Assembly (NCBI RefSeq): GCF_040905785.1
Contig: NZ_JBBDQW010000029.1
Location: 1-64,000, forward strand
DNA from: Tistlia sp040905785
GTDB taxonomy: Bacteria > Pseudomonadota > Alphaproteobacteria > Kiloniellales > DSM-21159
Length of the DNA: 64,000 nt
Direction of reading: 5' to 3'
Numbering within the stretch: position 1 is the stretch's first letter; each line of letters starts with the position of its first letter. Positions 34,840 through 43,001 of this stretch are shown one piece after another. Position numbers and translations under genes: made by a program. The notes beneath the pieces are model-generated. The model saw only the letters and a list, made by a program, of their open reading frames with translations, was not told where the DNA came from and did not search any database.

Positions 34840-35766
34840 ATGACGCCGGACCACCGGAAAGGCCCCTATCCCTCCGCCGAGGAGGGGGTGCGCGAATCCG
34901 AGCGCTGCGAGCCGACGCCGCAGACCCGCTCGCCGAGCTACCGCCTGGCCTTCGCCGACCAGGCCTTCCTGCTGCAGGACGAGCTGCGGCCGGTGCGCCT
35001 GCAGCTGGAGCTGATGAAGCCCGAGCTGCTACTGCAGCAGCACGGCGTGATCTCGACGGTAGTGGTCTTCGGCAGCGCCCGGATTCCCGACCCGGAGAGC
35101 GCGCAGGCCAGCCTCGAGGCCTGGGCGGCCCTCGGCCGCCAGCATCCCGACAGCCCGAAGCATGCCGCGCAGGCGGCGATCCAGCGCCGGCTCGCGGAGA
35201 AGTCCCACTGGTACGAGGTCGCGCGACGCTTCGGCCGCCTGATCTCCGAGCGCGGCGAACTGCCCGACGGCCAGCGCTTCATGGTCATCACCGGCGGCGG
35301 CGGCGGCATCATGGAGGCGGCCAACCGCGGCGCCCACGATGCCGGCGCCGAGAGCATCGGCCTCAACATCGTGCTGCCGCGCGAGCAGGAGCCGAACCCC
35401 TACGTCACGCCGGCGCTCTGCTTCCAGTTCCACTACTTCGCACTGCGCAAGATGCACTTCCTGATGCGCGCCGGGGCCGTGGCGATCTTTCCCGGCGGCT
35501 TCGGCACGCTGGACGAGCTGTTCGACGCCCTGACCCTGATCCAGTGCGGCAAGATGGATCCCCTGCCGGTGCTGCTGTTCGGGGGCGACTACTGGCGGCG
35601 GGTGCTCGACTTCGATTTTCTGGTCGCCGAGGGCACGATCGCCGAGGCCGACCGGGCGCTGGTGCGCTTCGTCGAGACGGCCGAGGAGGGACTGGCCGCG
35701 ATCGAGGCCTTCTACAGCTCGCCCCGGCCGAGCCGCGAGCAGGTGTCGTCCGGGGAACAGGAGTAG
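34840..35766 (+). CDS. LOG family protein (TIGR00730, nucleotide phosphoribohydrolase-like)
   Basis: 308 residues. Contains GGGGGIMEAANRGA and the signature PGGFGTLDE, the catalytic motif of LOG proteins, which release cytokinin bases from nucleotide monophosphates or hydrolyse AMP-like nucleotides. The N-terminal 110 residues are an extension typical of the longer TIGR00730 group. RBS AAGGAGAG precedes the ATG. The physiological substrate in bacteria is uncertain. Confidence 0.9.
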   Translation: MTPDHRKGPYPSAEEGVRESERCEPTPQTRSPSYRLAFADQAFLLQDELRPVRLQLELMKPELLLQQHGVISTVVVFGSARIPDPESAQASLEAWAALGRQHPDSPKHAAQAAIQRRLAEKSHWYEVARRFGRLISERGELPDGQRFMVITGGGGGIMEAANRGAHDAGAESIGLNIVLPREQEPNPYVTPALCFQFHYFALRKMHFLMRAGAVAIFPGGFGTLDELFDALTLIQCGKMDPLPVLLFGGDYWRRVLDFDFLVAEGTIAEADRALVRFVETAEEGLAAIEAFYSSPRPSREQVSSGEQE

Positions 35767-35809
35767 GCAGGTCGCGGGACGCCGTGCCGGCGAGGCGGGG
35801 ACGCGAGGG

Positions 35810-36181
35810 TCAGTCCTGCTCGTCCGGGTCCTGGGCGCCGCGCTCGCGCGTCGCCTGCCGGATGGCATCGCGCACGGCGAGGAGCAGCTCTCCGGACAGG
35901 CCGCTGGCGACGACCTGGGGGTGCGGCAGGGTGCTCGATGAGTGCCGTGACTCGTCGCGCGACAGCAGGCCGAGGGCGGCCGCCTCGCGGAACACATGGA
36001 TCGCGGCCAGTTGCTCGCCGTCCAGGCGCAGCCGCTCGCCCCGGCACCAGATTTCCACCGCCCGGCGAATGCGCTCGGCCGTCTGGTCGGCCAGGCCGGA
36101 CAATTGCTGGTCGTCGAACGGATTCGGAACCGGACAAGCGGCCAAGTTAGCTCCCCCCTTCCCCACAGCCAGCGGGATCAT
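35810..36181 (-). CDS. Hypothetical protein
   Basis: 123 residues with no recognisable domain; helical, with an acidic C-terminus (PDEQD). Codon use matches the genome. It is convergent to the LOG gene and divergent from the PRC-barrel region. Start ATG 36181 is the first in frame. I cannot suggest a function; it might be a small regulatory protein. Confidence 0.5.
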   Translation of the reverse strand: MIPLAVGKGGANLAACPVPNPFDDQQLSGLADQTAERIRRAVEIWCRGERLRLDGEQLAAIHVFREAAALGLLSRDESRHSSSTLPHPQVVASGLSGELLLAVRDAIRQATRERGAQDPDEQD

Positions 36182-36279
36182 TGCTTAGTAAGGCCAACTC
36201 AGCAAGTCCCAAGACGCGGGCCGGGACGGAAAAGAGGTTGCAAAACCGCTATATAGAACACTTCCTGCAGGTCGGCGCG
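36182..36279. other. Intergenic upstream segment
   Basis: Lower GC than the surroundings, with TATATA at 36250-36255 and TTGCAA at 36238-36243 (spacing too short for a -35/-10 pair). No gene seen. Confidence 0.3.
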
Positions 36280-36382
36280 AAGGATTGGGGCAAGGGTCCG
36301 GCCCTGTTGCCAGCGAGCCGGCAGGGGCCCCTCGAACCCGGCAGCGAATTCAGTCGCCGGCCGCTTTATTGCCCCAATCCTT
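36280..36382 (+). ncRNA. Candidate structured RNA or small inverted-repeat element
   Basis: A 103-base unit closed by 14-bp perfect inverted repeats (36280-36293 with 36369-36382, AAGGATTGGGGCAA). Inside, two smaller hairpins are possible: GGCCCTG/CAGGGGCC with GCC/GGC (about 36300-36329) and CCG...GCGA / TCGC...CGG (about 36338-36360). Together they form a three-way junction. The unit ends 3 bases before the EcfG-type -35. It could be a transcript, a leader of an upstream promoter or a MITE-like repeat. Confidence 0.4.
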
Positions 36383-36385
36383 TAC

Positions 36386-36410
36386 GGAACCCTTCGCGAT
36401 ACTGCTCGTT
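36386..36410 (+). promoter_or_regulatory. EcfG-type general stress promoter
   Basis: GGAAC (36386-36390), 16 bases, CGTT (36407-36410), the consensus for EcfG sigma factors of the PhyR-NepR-EcfG stress response in alphaproteobacteria. It lies 58 bases upstream of the PRC-barrel gene start and explains its stress-type product. Confidence 0.7.
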
Positions 36411-36467
36411 CTTCAGTCATCAGGCATCGGGGCTTTCCCGAGCCAAAGCGAAATACAGGAGGAAGCC

Positions 36468-37241
36468 ATGTTACGCAGCTTGCTCACGACCACGGCGCTC
36501 GTCGCCCTGCTCGCCGGCGGCACTGCGGTCGCCCAGACAGACCAGAGCGCCGCTCCGGCAAAGGACGACGCCGCGGCGCAGTCCACGACCGACACGCAGG
36601 CCCAGACCGGAACCGATGCCGGGACCTCCGGCACGACCGACACCCAGGTCGGCAGCGATGCCATGCCGGAGACCGACACCAAGACCGGCACCGACAAGCA
36701 GGCCGGAACCGACGCTCAGACCGGCACCAGTACGAGCGACGACTCCGCGGCCGAGGCTGACACCGAGATGAAGGCCGACACCGAGATGAAGGCGGAAAGC
36801 GACGCCTCCGTCACCGACACCCAGTCGGCGGCGCGTGCCACCGGCTTCGTGACGGCGCAGGACGGCAGCGAAGTGCTCGCCACCGAGTACATCGGCCAGA
36901 CCGTCTACAACAGCCAGGACGAGTCGATCGGCAAGATCAACGACCTGGTGATGGACAAGGACGGCCGTCTGACCGCAGCCATCATCGGCGTCGGTGGCTT
37001 CCTGGGCCTCGGCGAGAAGAACGTCGGCGTGCCGATCGACGCGATCGACGTGCGCACCGAAGCCGACGGCAGCATCGAGCTGACCATGCAGTCGACCCGC
37101 GAGGAGCTGGAGTCCGCGCCGCAGTTCGCCAACCTGGAAGAGCAGGTGCGCGAGCAGGAAGCCGCGCGCCAGGAGGAGGAGCGTCAGCGGACCATGGACC
37201 AGCCGGCGACCGCCCCGAGCACGACCGGCACCACGAACTGA
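36468..37241 (+). CDS. Secreted PRC-barrel protein with acidic repeat linker
   Basis: 257 residues. Signal peptide 1-22 (MLRSLLTTTALVALLAGG and TAVA). Residues 23-125 are a low-complexity region rich in T, D, A, Q and S, including an exact ADTEMK duplication. The PRC-barrel domain is about 128-195 (ATEYIGQTVYNSQDESIG, DLVMDKDGRL, VGVPIDAIDV). The C-terminus is E/Q-rich. PRC barrels mediate contacts with other surface or ribosomal factors. In alphaproteobacteria such periplasmic proteins are often stress-induced, which fits the EcfG promoter at 36386. RBS CAGGAGGAAGCC precedes the ATG. Confidence 0.9.
   Translation: MLRSLLTTTALVALLAGGTAVAQTDQSAAPAKDDAAAQSTTDTQAQTGTDAGTSGTTDTQVGSDAMPETDTKTGTDKQAGTDAQTGTSTSDDSAAEADTEMKADTEMKAESDASVTDTQSAARATGFVTAQDGSEVLATEYIGQTVYNSQDESIGKINDLVMDKDGRLTAAIIGVGGFLGLGEKNVGVPIDAIDVRTEADGSIELTMQSTREELESAPQFANLEEQVREQEAARQEEERQRTMDQPATAPSTTGTTN
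36759..36794 (+). repeat. Tandem 18-bp duplication in the PRC-barrel gene
   Basis: Two copies, 36759-36776 and 36777-36794, differing at one base, encode ADTEMK twice within the acidic linker. Confidence 0.85.
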
Positions 37242-37319
37242 TCCGCAGCTCGCGGCAGACCAGTCCCGGATCGCTTGGCCCCGTGGCATCCGCCTGACGC
37301 CCAGGCGCTCCGGAATGCA

Positions 37320-37346
37320 CAGCGGCCCGTGTCTCACGGGCCGCTG
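37320..37346 (+). terminator. Rho-independent terminator after the PRC-barrel gene
   Basis: 12-bp perfect stem (37320-37331 with 37335-37346) with a TCT loop, followed by TTGCTTTG. It lies 79 bases after the PRC-barrel stop and separates it from the FAD oxidoreductase gene. Confidence 0.8.
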
Positions 37347-37427
37347 TTGCTTTGTCGGCTCCTCCGGAAACCGCCATTGTGCCGGCGCCACGGCATCGGC
37401 CACAAAGGGCCGACGCCGATACGAAGC

Positions 37428-38609
37428 GTGGAGCCTTTCCTGAGCAGGACTTACGACCTGGCCGTCGTCGGCGCCGGAATCCTCGGCCTGGGCCACGCCC
37501 TTGCCGCCGCCCGGCGCCGGCTGCGCGTCGTCGTGGTCGAGCGCGACGCCCAGGCGAACGGCGCCTCGGTCCGCAACTTCGGCTTCGTCACCGTGACCGG
37601 CCAGGAGCGCGGCACGACTTGGCGTCGCGCCTTGCGAACCCGCGACGTCTGGGCCGAGGTCGCCGGCCCTGCCGGCATCGCCGTCGAGCAGCGCGGCCTG
37701 CGCGTCGTGGTGCGCCGCCCGGAAGCGCTGGCCGTGCTCGAGGCCTACGCGGCGAGCGAGATGGGCGAGAGCTGCCGGCTGTTGAATGCCGCCGAGGCCG
37801 CCGAGGGGTTGGCCGGCCTGCCGGCCGCACAGCTGGCCGGCGGGCTGGCGTCGCCCCACGAGCTGCGCGTCGAATCGCGCAGCGCCGTGCCGCGCCTGGC
37901 CGCCTGGCTGGCCGAGGCCTGGGGCGTCGATTTCCTGCAGCCGGCGCTCGTCCGCGCGGTCGCCCCGCCGCGCCTCGAGACGACGGCGGGGCCGCTCGAG
38001 GCCGGCGCCGTCGTCGTCTGTCCCGGCGACGAGTTCCTCAGCCTCTATCCCGAGCGGATCGCCGGCTATGGCCTCTCCCGCTGCCTGCTGCAGATGCTGC
38101 GGCTGCGCCCCCGCGAGGCCGGCTTCCGCCTGCCCTGCCCGGTGATGTCTGACCTCGGGCTGGTGCGCTACGCCGGCTACACCGCGCTGCCGGAAGCGGC
38201 AGCCCTGCGCGCGCGCCTGGAGCGCGAGCAGCCCCGCCACCTGGCCGAAGGCGTGCACCTGATCGCCGTCGCCGGTGCTGACGGCACCCTGGTCGCCGGC
38301 GATTCGCACCGCTACGCGGCGACGCCCGCGCCCTTCGCCAGCGCCGAAGTCGAGGCCCTGATCCTCGACGAGCTGCAGCGGGCGACCGGCCTCGCCGAGC
38401 CCGAGGTGCTGGAGCGCTGGACCGGCACCTATGCCTGGGCGCCCGACCGGGCGGCGCTGATCGACCGGCCCGAGGCGGCGGTGCGGCTCGTCGTCGTGAC
38501 CGGCGGCACCGGCGCCTCGACCGGCTTCGCGCTCGGCGAGGAGGTCGTCGCCGAGCTGTTCGACGGCGCTGCCTCCGCCGAGGCCAGCTCGCCGGAGCCT
38601 GCGGAATGA
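37428..38609 (+). CDS. TIGR03364-type FAD-dependent oxidoreductase (phosphonate cluster)
   Basis: 393 residues from GTG 37428. N-terminal FAD motif VVGAGILGLGHALAAA (13-28), the DAO fold throughout, and C-terminal VTGGTGASTGFALGEE. The group TIGR03364 is found next to phosphonate genes, and related enzymes oxidise N-methylated 2-aminoethylphosphonate to phosphonoacetaldehyde. The next gene is phosphonoacetaldehyde hydrolase, sharing an ATGA overlap, so the product is passed directly on. Start uncertain; no ATG is near the conserved N-terminus. Confidence 0.85.
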   Translation: MEPFLSRTYDLAVVGAGILGLGHALAAARRRLRVVVVERDAQANGASVRNFGFVTVTGQERGTTWRRALRTRDVWAEVAGPAGIAVEQRGLRVVVRRPEALAVLEAYAASEMGESCRLLNAAEAAEGLAGLPAAQLAGGLASPHELRVESRSAVPRLAAWLAEAWGVDFLQPALVRAVAPPRLETTAGPLEAGAVVVCPGDEFLSLYPERIAGYGLSRCLLQMLRLRPREAGFRLPCPVMSDLGLVRYAGYTALPEAAALRARLEREQPRHLAEGVHLIAVAGADGTLVAGDSHRYAATPAPFASAEVEALILDELQRATGLAEPEVLERWTGTYAWAPDRAALIDRPEAAVRLVVVTGGTGASTGFALGEEVVAELFDGAASAEASSPEPAE

Positions 38610-39418
38610 AAGCGCTGCAAGCGGTCGTCTTTGACTGGGCCGGAACCATGGTCGACTTCGGCTCGCGCGCGCCGATGGGCGCTTTCGTCGAGGCCTTCGC
38701 AGGCTTCGGGGTCGAAATCTCGATCGAGGAGGCCCGGCGGCCGATGGGGCTGCCGAAGCTCGAGCACATCCGCGCCCTGGGCGCCGAGCCGCGCATCGCC
38801 GCGGCCTGGCGGCGGGCGCGCGGCGGCCCCTTCGACGAGGCCGCGGCCCGCGCCATCTACGAAGCTTTCCTGCCGCTCAACGTCACGGCGGTCGCCGACC
38901 ATGCCGCCCTGGTCCCCGGCGCCGCCGAGCTCGTCGCGGCGCTGCGGCGCCAGGGCCTGAGGATCGGCTCCACCACCGGCTATACGCGCGAGATCATGGC
39001 GCCGCTGCTGCCGCGCGCGGCCGAGCAGGGCTATGCCCCGGACAACCTGGTCTGTGCCGGCGACCTGGCGGCCGGCCGCCCGACGCCGCTGATGATGCAC
39101 CGCTGCTTCGCCGACCTCGGGATCCGGCGACCCGACCTGGTCGTTAAGGTCGACGACACCGATCCCGGCATCGCGGAGGGCCTCGCGGCCGGCTGCTGGG
39201 CCGTCGGCGTCTCGCTGTCCGGCAACGGCGTCGGCCTGTCGCTCGAGGAGCTGGCCGCAGCCGACCCGGCGGAGATCGATCGCCTCAACAGGGCAGCCCG
39301 GGACGGCCTGCTCGAGGCCGGTGCCCATGCGGTCGTGGATACGGTGGCCGACCTGCTGCCGCTGCTCGAGCGGATCGACGCGCTGGCGGCGGCCGGCGCG
39401 GCCCCTCGCCGGGTCTGA
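38606..39418 (+). CDS. phnX: Phosphonoacetaldehyde hydrolase PhnX
   Basis: 270 residues, HAD superfamily with a cap domain. D10 in VVFDWAGT is the nucleophile position, and K51 in RPMGLPKLEHIRAL is the Schiff-base lysine that identifies PhnX among HAD proteins. VKVDDTDPGI is HAD motif IV and GSTTGYT is motif II. It hydrolyses phosphonoacetaldehyde to acetaldehyde and phosphate in the cytoplasm. The usual partner PhnW is absent, and the upstream FAD oxidoreductase would supply the aldehyde from an amine. Confidence 0.93.
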   Translation: MKALQAVVFDWAGTMVDFGSRAPMGAFVEAFAGFGVEISIEEARRPMGLPKLEHIRALGAEPRIAAAWRRARGGPFDEAAARAIYEAFLPLNVTAVADHAALVPGAAELVAALRRQGLRIGSTTGYTREIMAPLLPRAAEQGYAPDNLVCAGDLAAGRPTPLMMHRCFADLGIRRPDLVVKVDDTDPGIAEGLAAGCWAVGVSLSGNGVGLSLEELAAADPAEIDRLNRAARDGLLEAGAHAVVDTVADLLPLLERIDALAAAGAAPRRV

Positions 39419-39540
39419 ACGGTCGCGCCGCCTGCCGCGGCAAGCGGACGCCGGGGCGCCTCCTTGTGCTGCCGGGTTGCGCTCGCTATTTCCGTGGCCG
39501 ATCATTTCATTGGCCGACCAGGGGACCGGGGAGCGGAGCG

Positions 39541-40254
39541 ATGCCTCACCAACCGATAACCCGCCGGGCGCTGGTCGCCGGGCTGGCGAGCGCGCCGCTG
39601 CTCGTCGCTCTTCCGGGCGGCTCGCCGCGCGCCCGGGCGGCAGTCTCGCCGGCGCTGGCCTTCGACATCCTGCGCAACGACTCGACGATCGGCGAGCACC
39701 TGATCTCGGTGGAGACGACCGCCGAAGGCCTGCAGGTCACCATCGACACCGACATCCGGGTCCGCGTGCTCGGCCTGACGCTCTACCGCTACCAGCACAG
39801 CAGCCGCGAGCAGTGGCATAGGCGAGAGGGCCAGCTTCGCCTGGAGCGCCTGAGCGCCCGCACCGACGATGACGGCACGCCCTTCACCGTCGAGGGCGAG
39901 GCGAGCCCGGCCGGCTTCCGGGTCGAGGGCAGCGCCGGCCAGCTGACCGCGCCGCCGGAAATCGTGCCGGCCAGCTACTGGACCCCCCTGGTGCTCCAGC
40001 GCGACCAGCTGCTGAGCACGAAGCGCGGCACCCTCTTCCCGATCGCGGTCGAGCGGCGCGGCAGCGAGACGCTGGGGTCGGCCGGCGAACGGGTCACGAC
40101 GGAGCGCTTCTTCATCCCCGGCGACCCGGCCGTGCACCTCTGGTTCGACGACCGGCAGCGCGTGCGCCGCCTCGCCTTCGAGACGCGCGGCGAGTTCATC
40201 GACTACCGCCTGCGCCGGATGGACCCCCTCGGCCTCGACGAACGACTCTTCTGA
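39541..40254 (+). CDS. DUF6134 family exported protein
   Basis: 237 residues. N-terminus MPHQPITRRALVAGLASAPL is a Tat-like signal (twin arginine TRRALVAGL). The rest is beta-rich and matches the DUF6134 family of alphaproteobacterial exported proteins, whose function is unknown. WTPLVLQ and HLWFDDRQRVRRLAFETRG are recognisable. RBS GGAGCGGAGC precedes the ATG. It is in the same direction as phnX after 122 bases, but the link is not clear. Confidence 0.75.
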   Translation: MPHQPITRRALVAGLASAPLLVALPGGSPRARAAVSPALAFDILRNDSTIGEHLISVETTAEGLQVTIDTDIRVRVLGLTLYRYQHSSREQWHRREGQLRLERLSARTDDDGTPFTVEGEASPAGFRVEGSAGQLTAPPEIVPASYWTPLVLQRDQLLSTKRGTLFPIAVERRGSETLGSAGERVTTERFFIPGDPAVHLWFDDRQRVRRLAFETRGEFIDYRLRRMDPLGLDERLF

Positions 40255-40288
40255 GGTTTCGCGCCGGTAACCACGGCAGCCGCAGGCG

Positions 40289-41422
40289 TCACGCCGCGAT
40301 CGGTTCCGGCTTCCTGGCGGCGAGAACGCGCAGGCGGCTGGCGAAGTCGCCTCGGTCGAGGTAGCAGCCGTGCAGGTGCCGGAAGCCGGAGGCGGGATCG
40401 AAGGCCTCTCGGCCATGCAGGATGCGGCGGTTGTCGAAGACCACCATCTCTCCTGGGATCAACTTCAGCGCGACGCGGTAACCGGCTTGGCGCGTGCGGT
40501 CCATGAAGGCGCGGTAGGCGCGGTAGTAGGCCGGCATGATGTCGGGCGGCATGTCGAAGACGGCCGCGATGTGCGCGTTGAAGCGGATCTCGAGAGGCTC
40601 GCCCCTCCGGTCGAGCGCGATGACCGGGGCGTGGACGCGGATGTCCGTCTCCCGGTCGTGGAACCGGAAGGGAACCGCGACCTCGCTGAGCATCCGGAAG
40701 GCTTCCGGCTCCTCCTCCCTGAGATCGCACGCTATCGCGTAGCCGTCGGCGAACAGCGAGCCGCCGCCCGTCGCCTCGTTGGCGATGCAGTGGAGGAACT
40801 GGAAGCCCGGCGGCACCTCCTGGTTCGGCAGGTCCGTGTGCAGCGGCAGGCTCAGCGCCGTGAATGCCAGGTTGTTGGGGTCCGGCCTGTTCACGACCTC
40901 GAAGGTCGGCCCGAAGTTGGTCGGACGCAGGAAGCCCACTCTCTGGGCGACCTCGACGCCTGCGCGCGGCTCGTCCGCCATCCCCTCGAGGATGGTGATG
41001 CCGTCGCGCAGGGTCTCGGTCATCCAGGCCTGAAGCGCTTGGTCGTCGCCGAGGACCTCGGCGGCTGCGTGGCGGGCGATGCCGGAGGCGGCGAGGTCGG
41101 CGCGCCAGATCCTGGGTGCGATGGCGGCGGGATCCGCCAGTGCCTCGCCGGGACGGTGCGCGGCCAGCCAGGCCAGGGGAAAGCGGCTGACGTGCCCATC
41201 TCCGGCCCAGCCGATCACGAGGAACTCCTCGGTCACGACGGCCGAGTGGGGCCTGGCATCGGGATCTACCGCCAGGAGGTCGACTATCCGTTCCTGCGTC
41301 TGGGGATGGAAGGCCGAGGGGCAGTTGTCGCGCAGCCAGAGGTAGGGGTAGGTCGCCTGGCGGCCATCGGCCCAACGCGCTTCGAGCGCGTCGACACCGA
41401 GGGCGATGTCGAGAGACGTCAT
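40289..41422 (-). CDS. Gamma-butyrobetaine-hydroxylase-like 2OG-Fe(II) dioxygenase
   Basis: 377 residues. N-terminal DUF971-like domain followed by a TauD/TfdA double-stranded beta-helix. The iron triad is visible: H195 and D197 in LPLHTDLPN and H336 in RRILHGREAF; the 2-oxoglutarate arginine is probably R348. The N-terminal zinc motif is reduced: only C34 and H39 in LRDNCPSAFH remain of the three Cys plus His of carnitine-synthesis enzymes. Likely hydroxylates a trimethylammonium compound. TmpA, which hydroxylates trimethyl-aminoethylphosphonate, is related, so a link to the phosphonate genes (37428-39418) is possible but inferred. Confidence 0.85.
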   Translation of the reverse strand: MTSLDIALGVDALEARWADGRQATYPYLWLRDNCPSAFHPQTQERIVDLLAVDPDARPHSAVVTEEFLVIGWAGDGHVSRFPLAWLAAHRPGEALADPAAIAPRIWRADLAASGIARHAAAEVLGDDQALQAWMTETLRDGITILEGMADEPRAGVEVAQRVGFLRPTNFGPTFEVVNRPDPNNLAFTALSLPLHTDLPNQEVPPGFQFLHCIANEATGGGSLFADGYAIACDLREEEPEAFRMLSEVAVPFRFHDRETDIRVHAPVIALDRRGEPLEIRFNAHIAAVFDMPPDIMPAYYRAYRAFMDRTRQAGYRVALKLIPGEMVVFDNRRILHGREAFDPASGFRHLHGCYLDRGDFASRLRVLAARKPEPIAA

Positions 41423-41485
41423 GATGGATTCTCCACGCGGAGAGGGTCGAGGCTGACGGGGCCGGGGCGAGCCGGCGCTACGCCG

Positions 41486-41581
41486 CTAGCTGGCGGGCGG
41501 CGGCCACCAGGCCTGCGGCTTGCCATAGGGCATGCCCGGCGTGCGGCAGTCGCGGATCCTCGAGAAAGCGCGGAGGTTCAT
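41486..41581 (-). CDS. Possible 31-residue small ORF
   Basis: Begins with ATG 41581 (MNLRAFSRIRD) and ends with TAG at 41486, with C-terminus PYGKPQAWWPPPAS. 29 of 31 codons end in G or C. It is in the same frame as the upstream permease, after that gene's TAG stop. No ribosome site is visible. May be a small protein, a remnant of a larger gene or noise. Confidence 0.25.
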   Translation of the reverse strand: MNLRAFSRIRDCRTPGMPYGKPQAWWPPPAS

Positions 41582-41635
41582 GGCGCGCATGATGAGCGCA
41601 TCGGCGCCGGAGGGCAAGAAAGGCCCAGAGCACGC

Positions 41636-42952
41636 CTATATCCGCTCGGAGGGGTGGCGCGGACGACCGAGCAGGCCGTCGGGCCGGAACACCAGCACCA
41701 GGGTGAGCAGGCCGAAGACCGCGATGTCCTTGTAGGCGAGCGAGAGGTAGGCCGACCAGAAGGTCTCCAGCAGGCCGATCAGCAGCGCGCCGAGCAGCGC
41801 TCCGGACAGCGAGCCGATGCCGCCGACGATCGCCGCCGCCAGCGCCTTGAAGCCGATCAGGGCGCCGCTGTTGAAGCCGACGCCGCCGTAATAGAGCGTC
41901 AGCACGAGCCCGCCGAGGCCGGCGAAGAGGCCGCCGAGGGCGAAGGCCGCGCCGACCACGCGGTCCGGATCGACGCCCATCAGCGCCGCGGCCCGGCGGT
42001 CGTCGGCGGTCGCGCGCAGCTGCAGCCCGAGGCGGCTTCGGCGCAGCGCCAGGAACAGCAGCGCGCTCGCGCCCAGGGTCAGTCCCAGCACGACGACCTG
42101 CCCGAGGCTGACGCCGATCTCGACCGCACCCACCCAGAGCAGCCTGAGCCGCTGGGGCAGCGCCGGCGCCAGCCAGTTCTCGCCGGCACCCTGCAGCAGG
42201 CGCACGCCCTCGGAGAGGCAGATCGCGATGCCGATGGTCGCGATCAGCATCATCTGCGCGCTACCCTCGCGCAGCGGCTTGAGCAGCACGCGCTCCCCGG
42301 CCCAGGCGAAGAGCGCGCCGCTGCCGCCGGCCGCCAGCAGCACGACGAGCAGGCCGACGAAGGCACCGCCGGTCCGCCACCCCTCGCCCCGGTCGCCGAG
42401 CAGGGCCAGCGTCGCCAGCAGCGCGGCGAAGGCGGCGACCATGGCGATCTGGCCGAAGGCGAGGTTGATGCGCTCGACGATGCCGTAGACCAGGGAGTAG
42501 CCGAGCGCCAGCAGCCCGTAGAGGCAGCAGACCGCCAGGGCGTTGATCAGCGTCTGCAGCAGGTAGAGCAGGTCGCCGGCGAGGCCTTCGGGCCAGGCGC
42601 CGGGCGCCCGCCCCCGCGCACCCTCGGGCAGCTCGAGCCAGACCCGGAGCACCGTGAGCTGCACGGCCGAGAGCGGCCCGTCGCGGTCGGTTTCCACCGA
42701 CTCGAGGACCAGGCGCCCCTGGCCGAAGCCGCTGCCGGCGAAGCGGCAGACGTGCCAGCGCTGTGCCGCGCCGGCTTCGTAGCGGATCAGGAGAGCAGGA
42801 TCCTTCTCAGCCAGCGCCTCCGCGCCGAGCAGCACATGACTTTCCCCGGCGAAGGCCGCCGCCAGCCGCTGGCAGAGCTGCAGCTGCCCGGGATTCGGCC
42901 CGCAGCCGGCGAGCAGGAGCAGCAGAAGCAGGCTGGCGGCGAGGCGGCCCAT
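41636..42952 (-). CDS. LivH-type ABC permease with lipoprotein-like N-terminal domain
   Basis: 438 residues. Residues 1-17 form a lipoprotein signal with lipobox LLAGC (cysteine 17). Residues about 18-125 form a cysteine-containing periplasmic segment. The permease domain starts near 130 (LINALAVCCLYGLLALGYSL) and shows the LivH/UrtB features ERINLAFGQIAM, ATIGIAICLSEGVRLLQG, GVDPDRVVGAAFALGG and AAIVGGIGSLSGALLGALLI. Branched-chain amino acid or urea uptake permease by family. LivM, LivF, LivG and a binding protein are not in the window. The extension would be periplasmic and could contact a binding protein. Confidence 0.88.
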   Translation of the reverse strand: MGRLAASLLLLLLLAGCGPNPGQLQLCQRLAAAFAGESHVLLGAEALAEKDPALLIRYEAGAAQRWHVCRFAGSGFGQGRLVLESVETDRDGPLSAVQLTVLRVWLELPEGARGRAPGAWPEGLAGDLLYLLQTLINALAVCCLYGLLALGYSLVYGIVERINLAFGQIAMVAAFAALLATLALLGDRGEGWRTGGAFVGLLVVLLAAGGSGALFAWAGERVLLKPLREGSAQMMLIATIGIAICLSEGVRLLQGAGENWLAPALPQRLRLLWVGAVEIGVSLGQVVVLGLTLGASALLFLALRRSRLGLQLRATADDRRAAALMGVDPDRVVGAAFALGGLFAGLGGLVLTLYYGGVGFNSGALIGFKALAAAIVGGIGSLSGALLGALLIGLLETFWSAYLSLAYKDIAVFGLLTLVLVFRPDGLLGRPRHPSERI

Positions 42953-43001
42953 GGCGCGGGAGACTTGAACACAGGCGGCCGGAAGCTGCTAGCCTGGGGG
43001 C

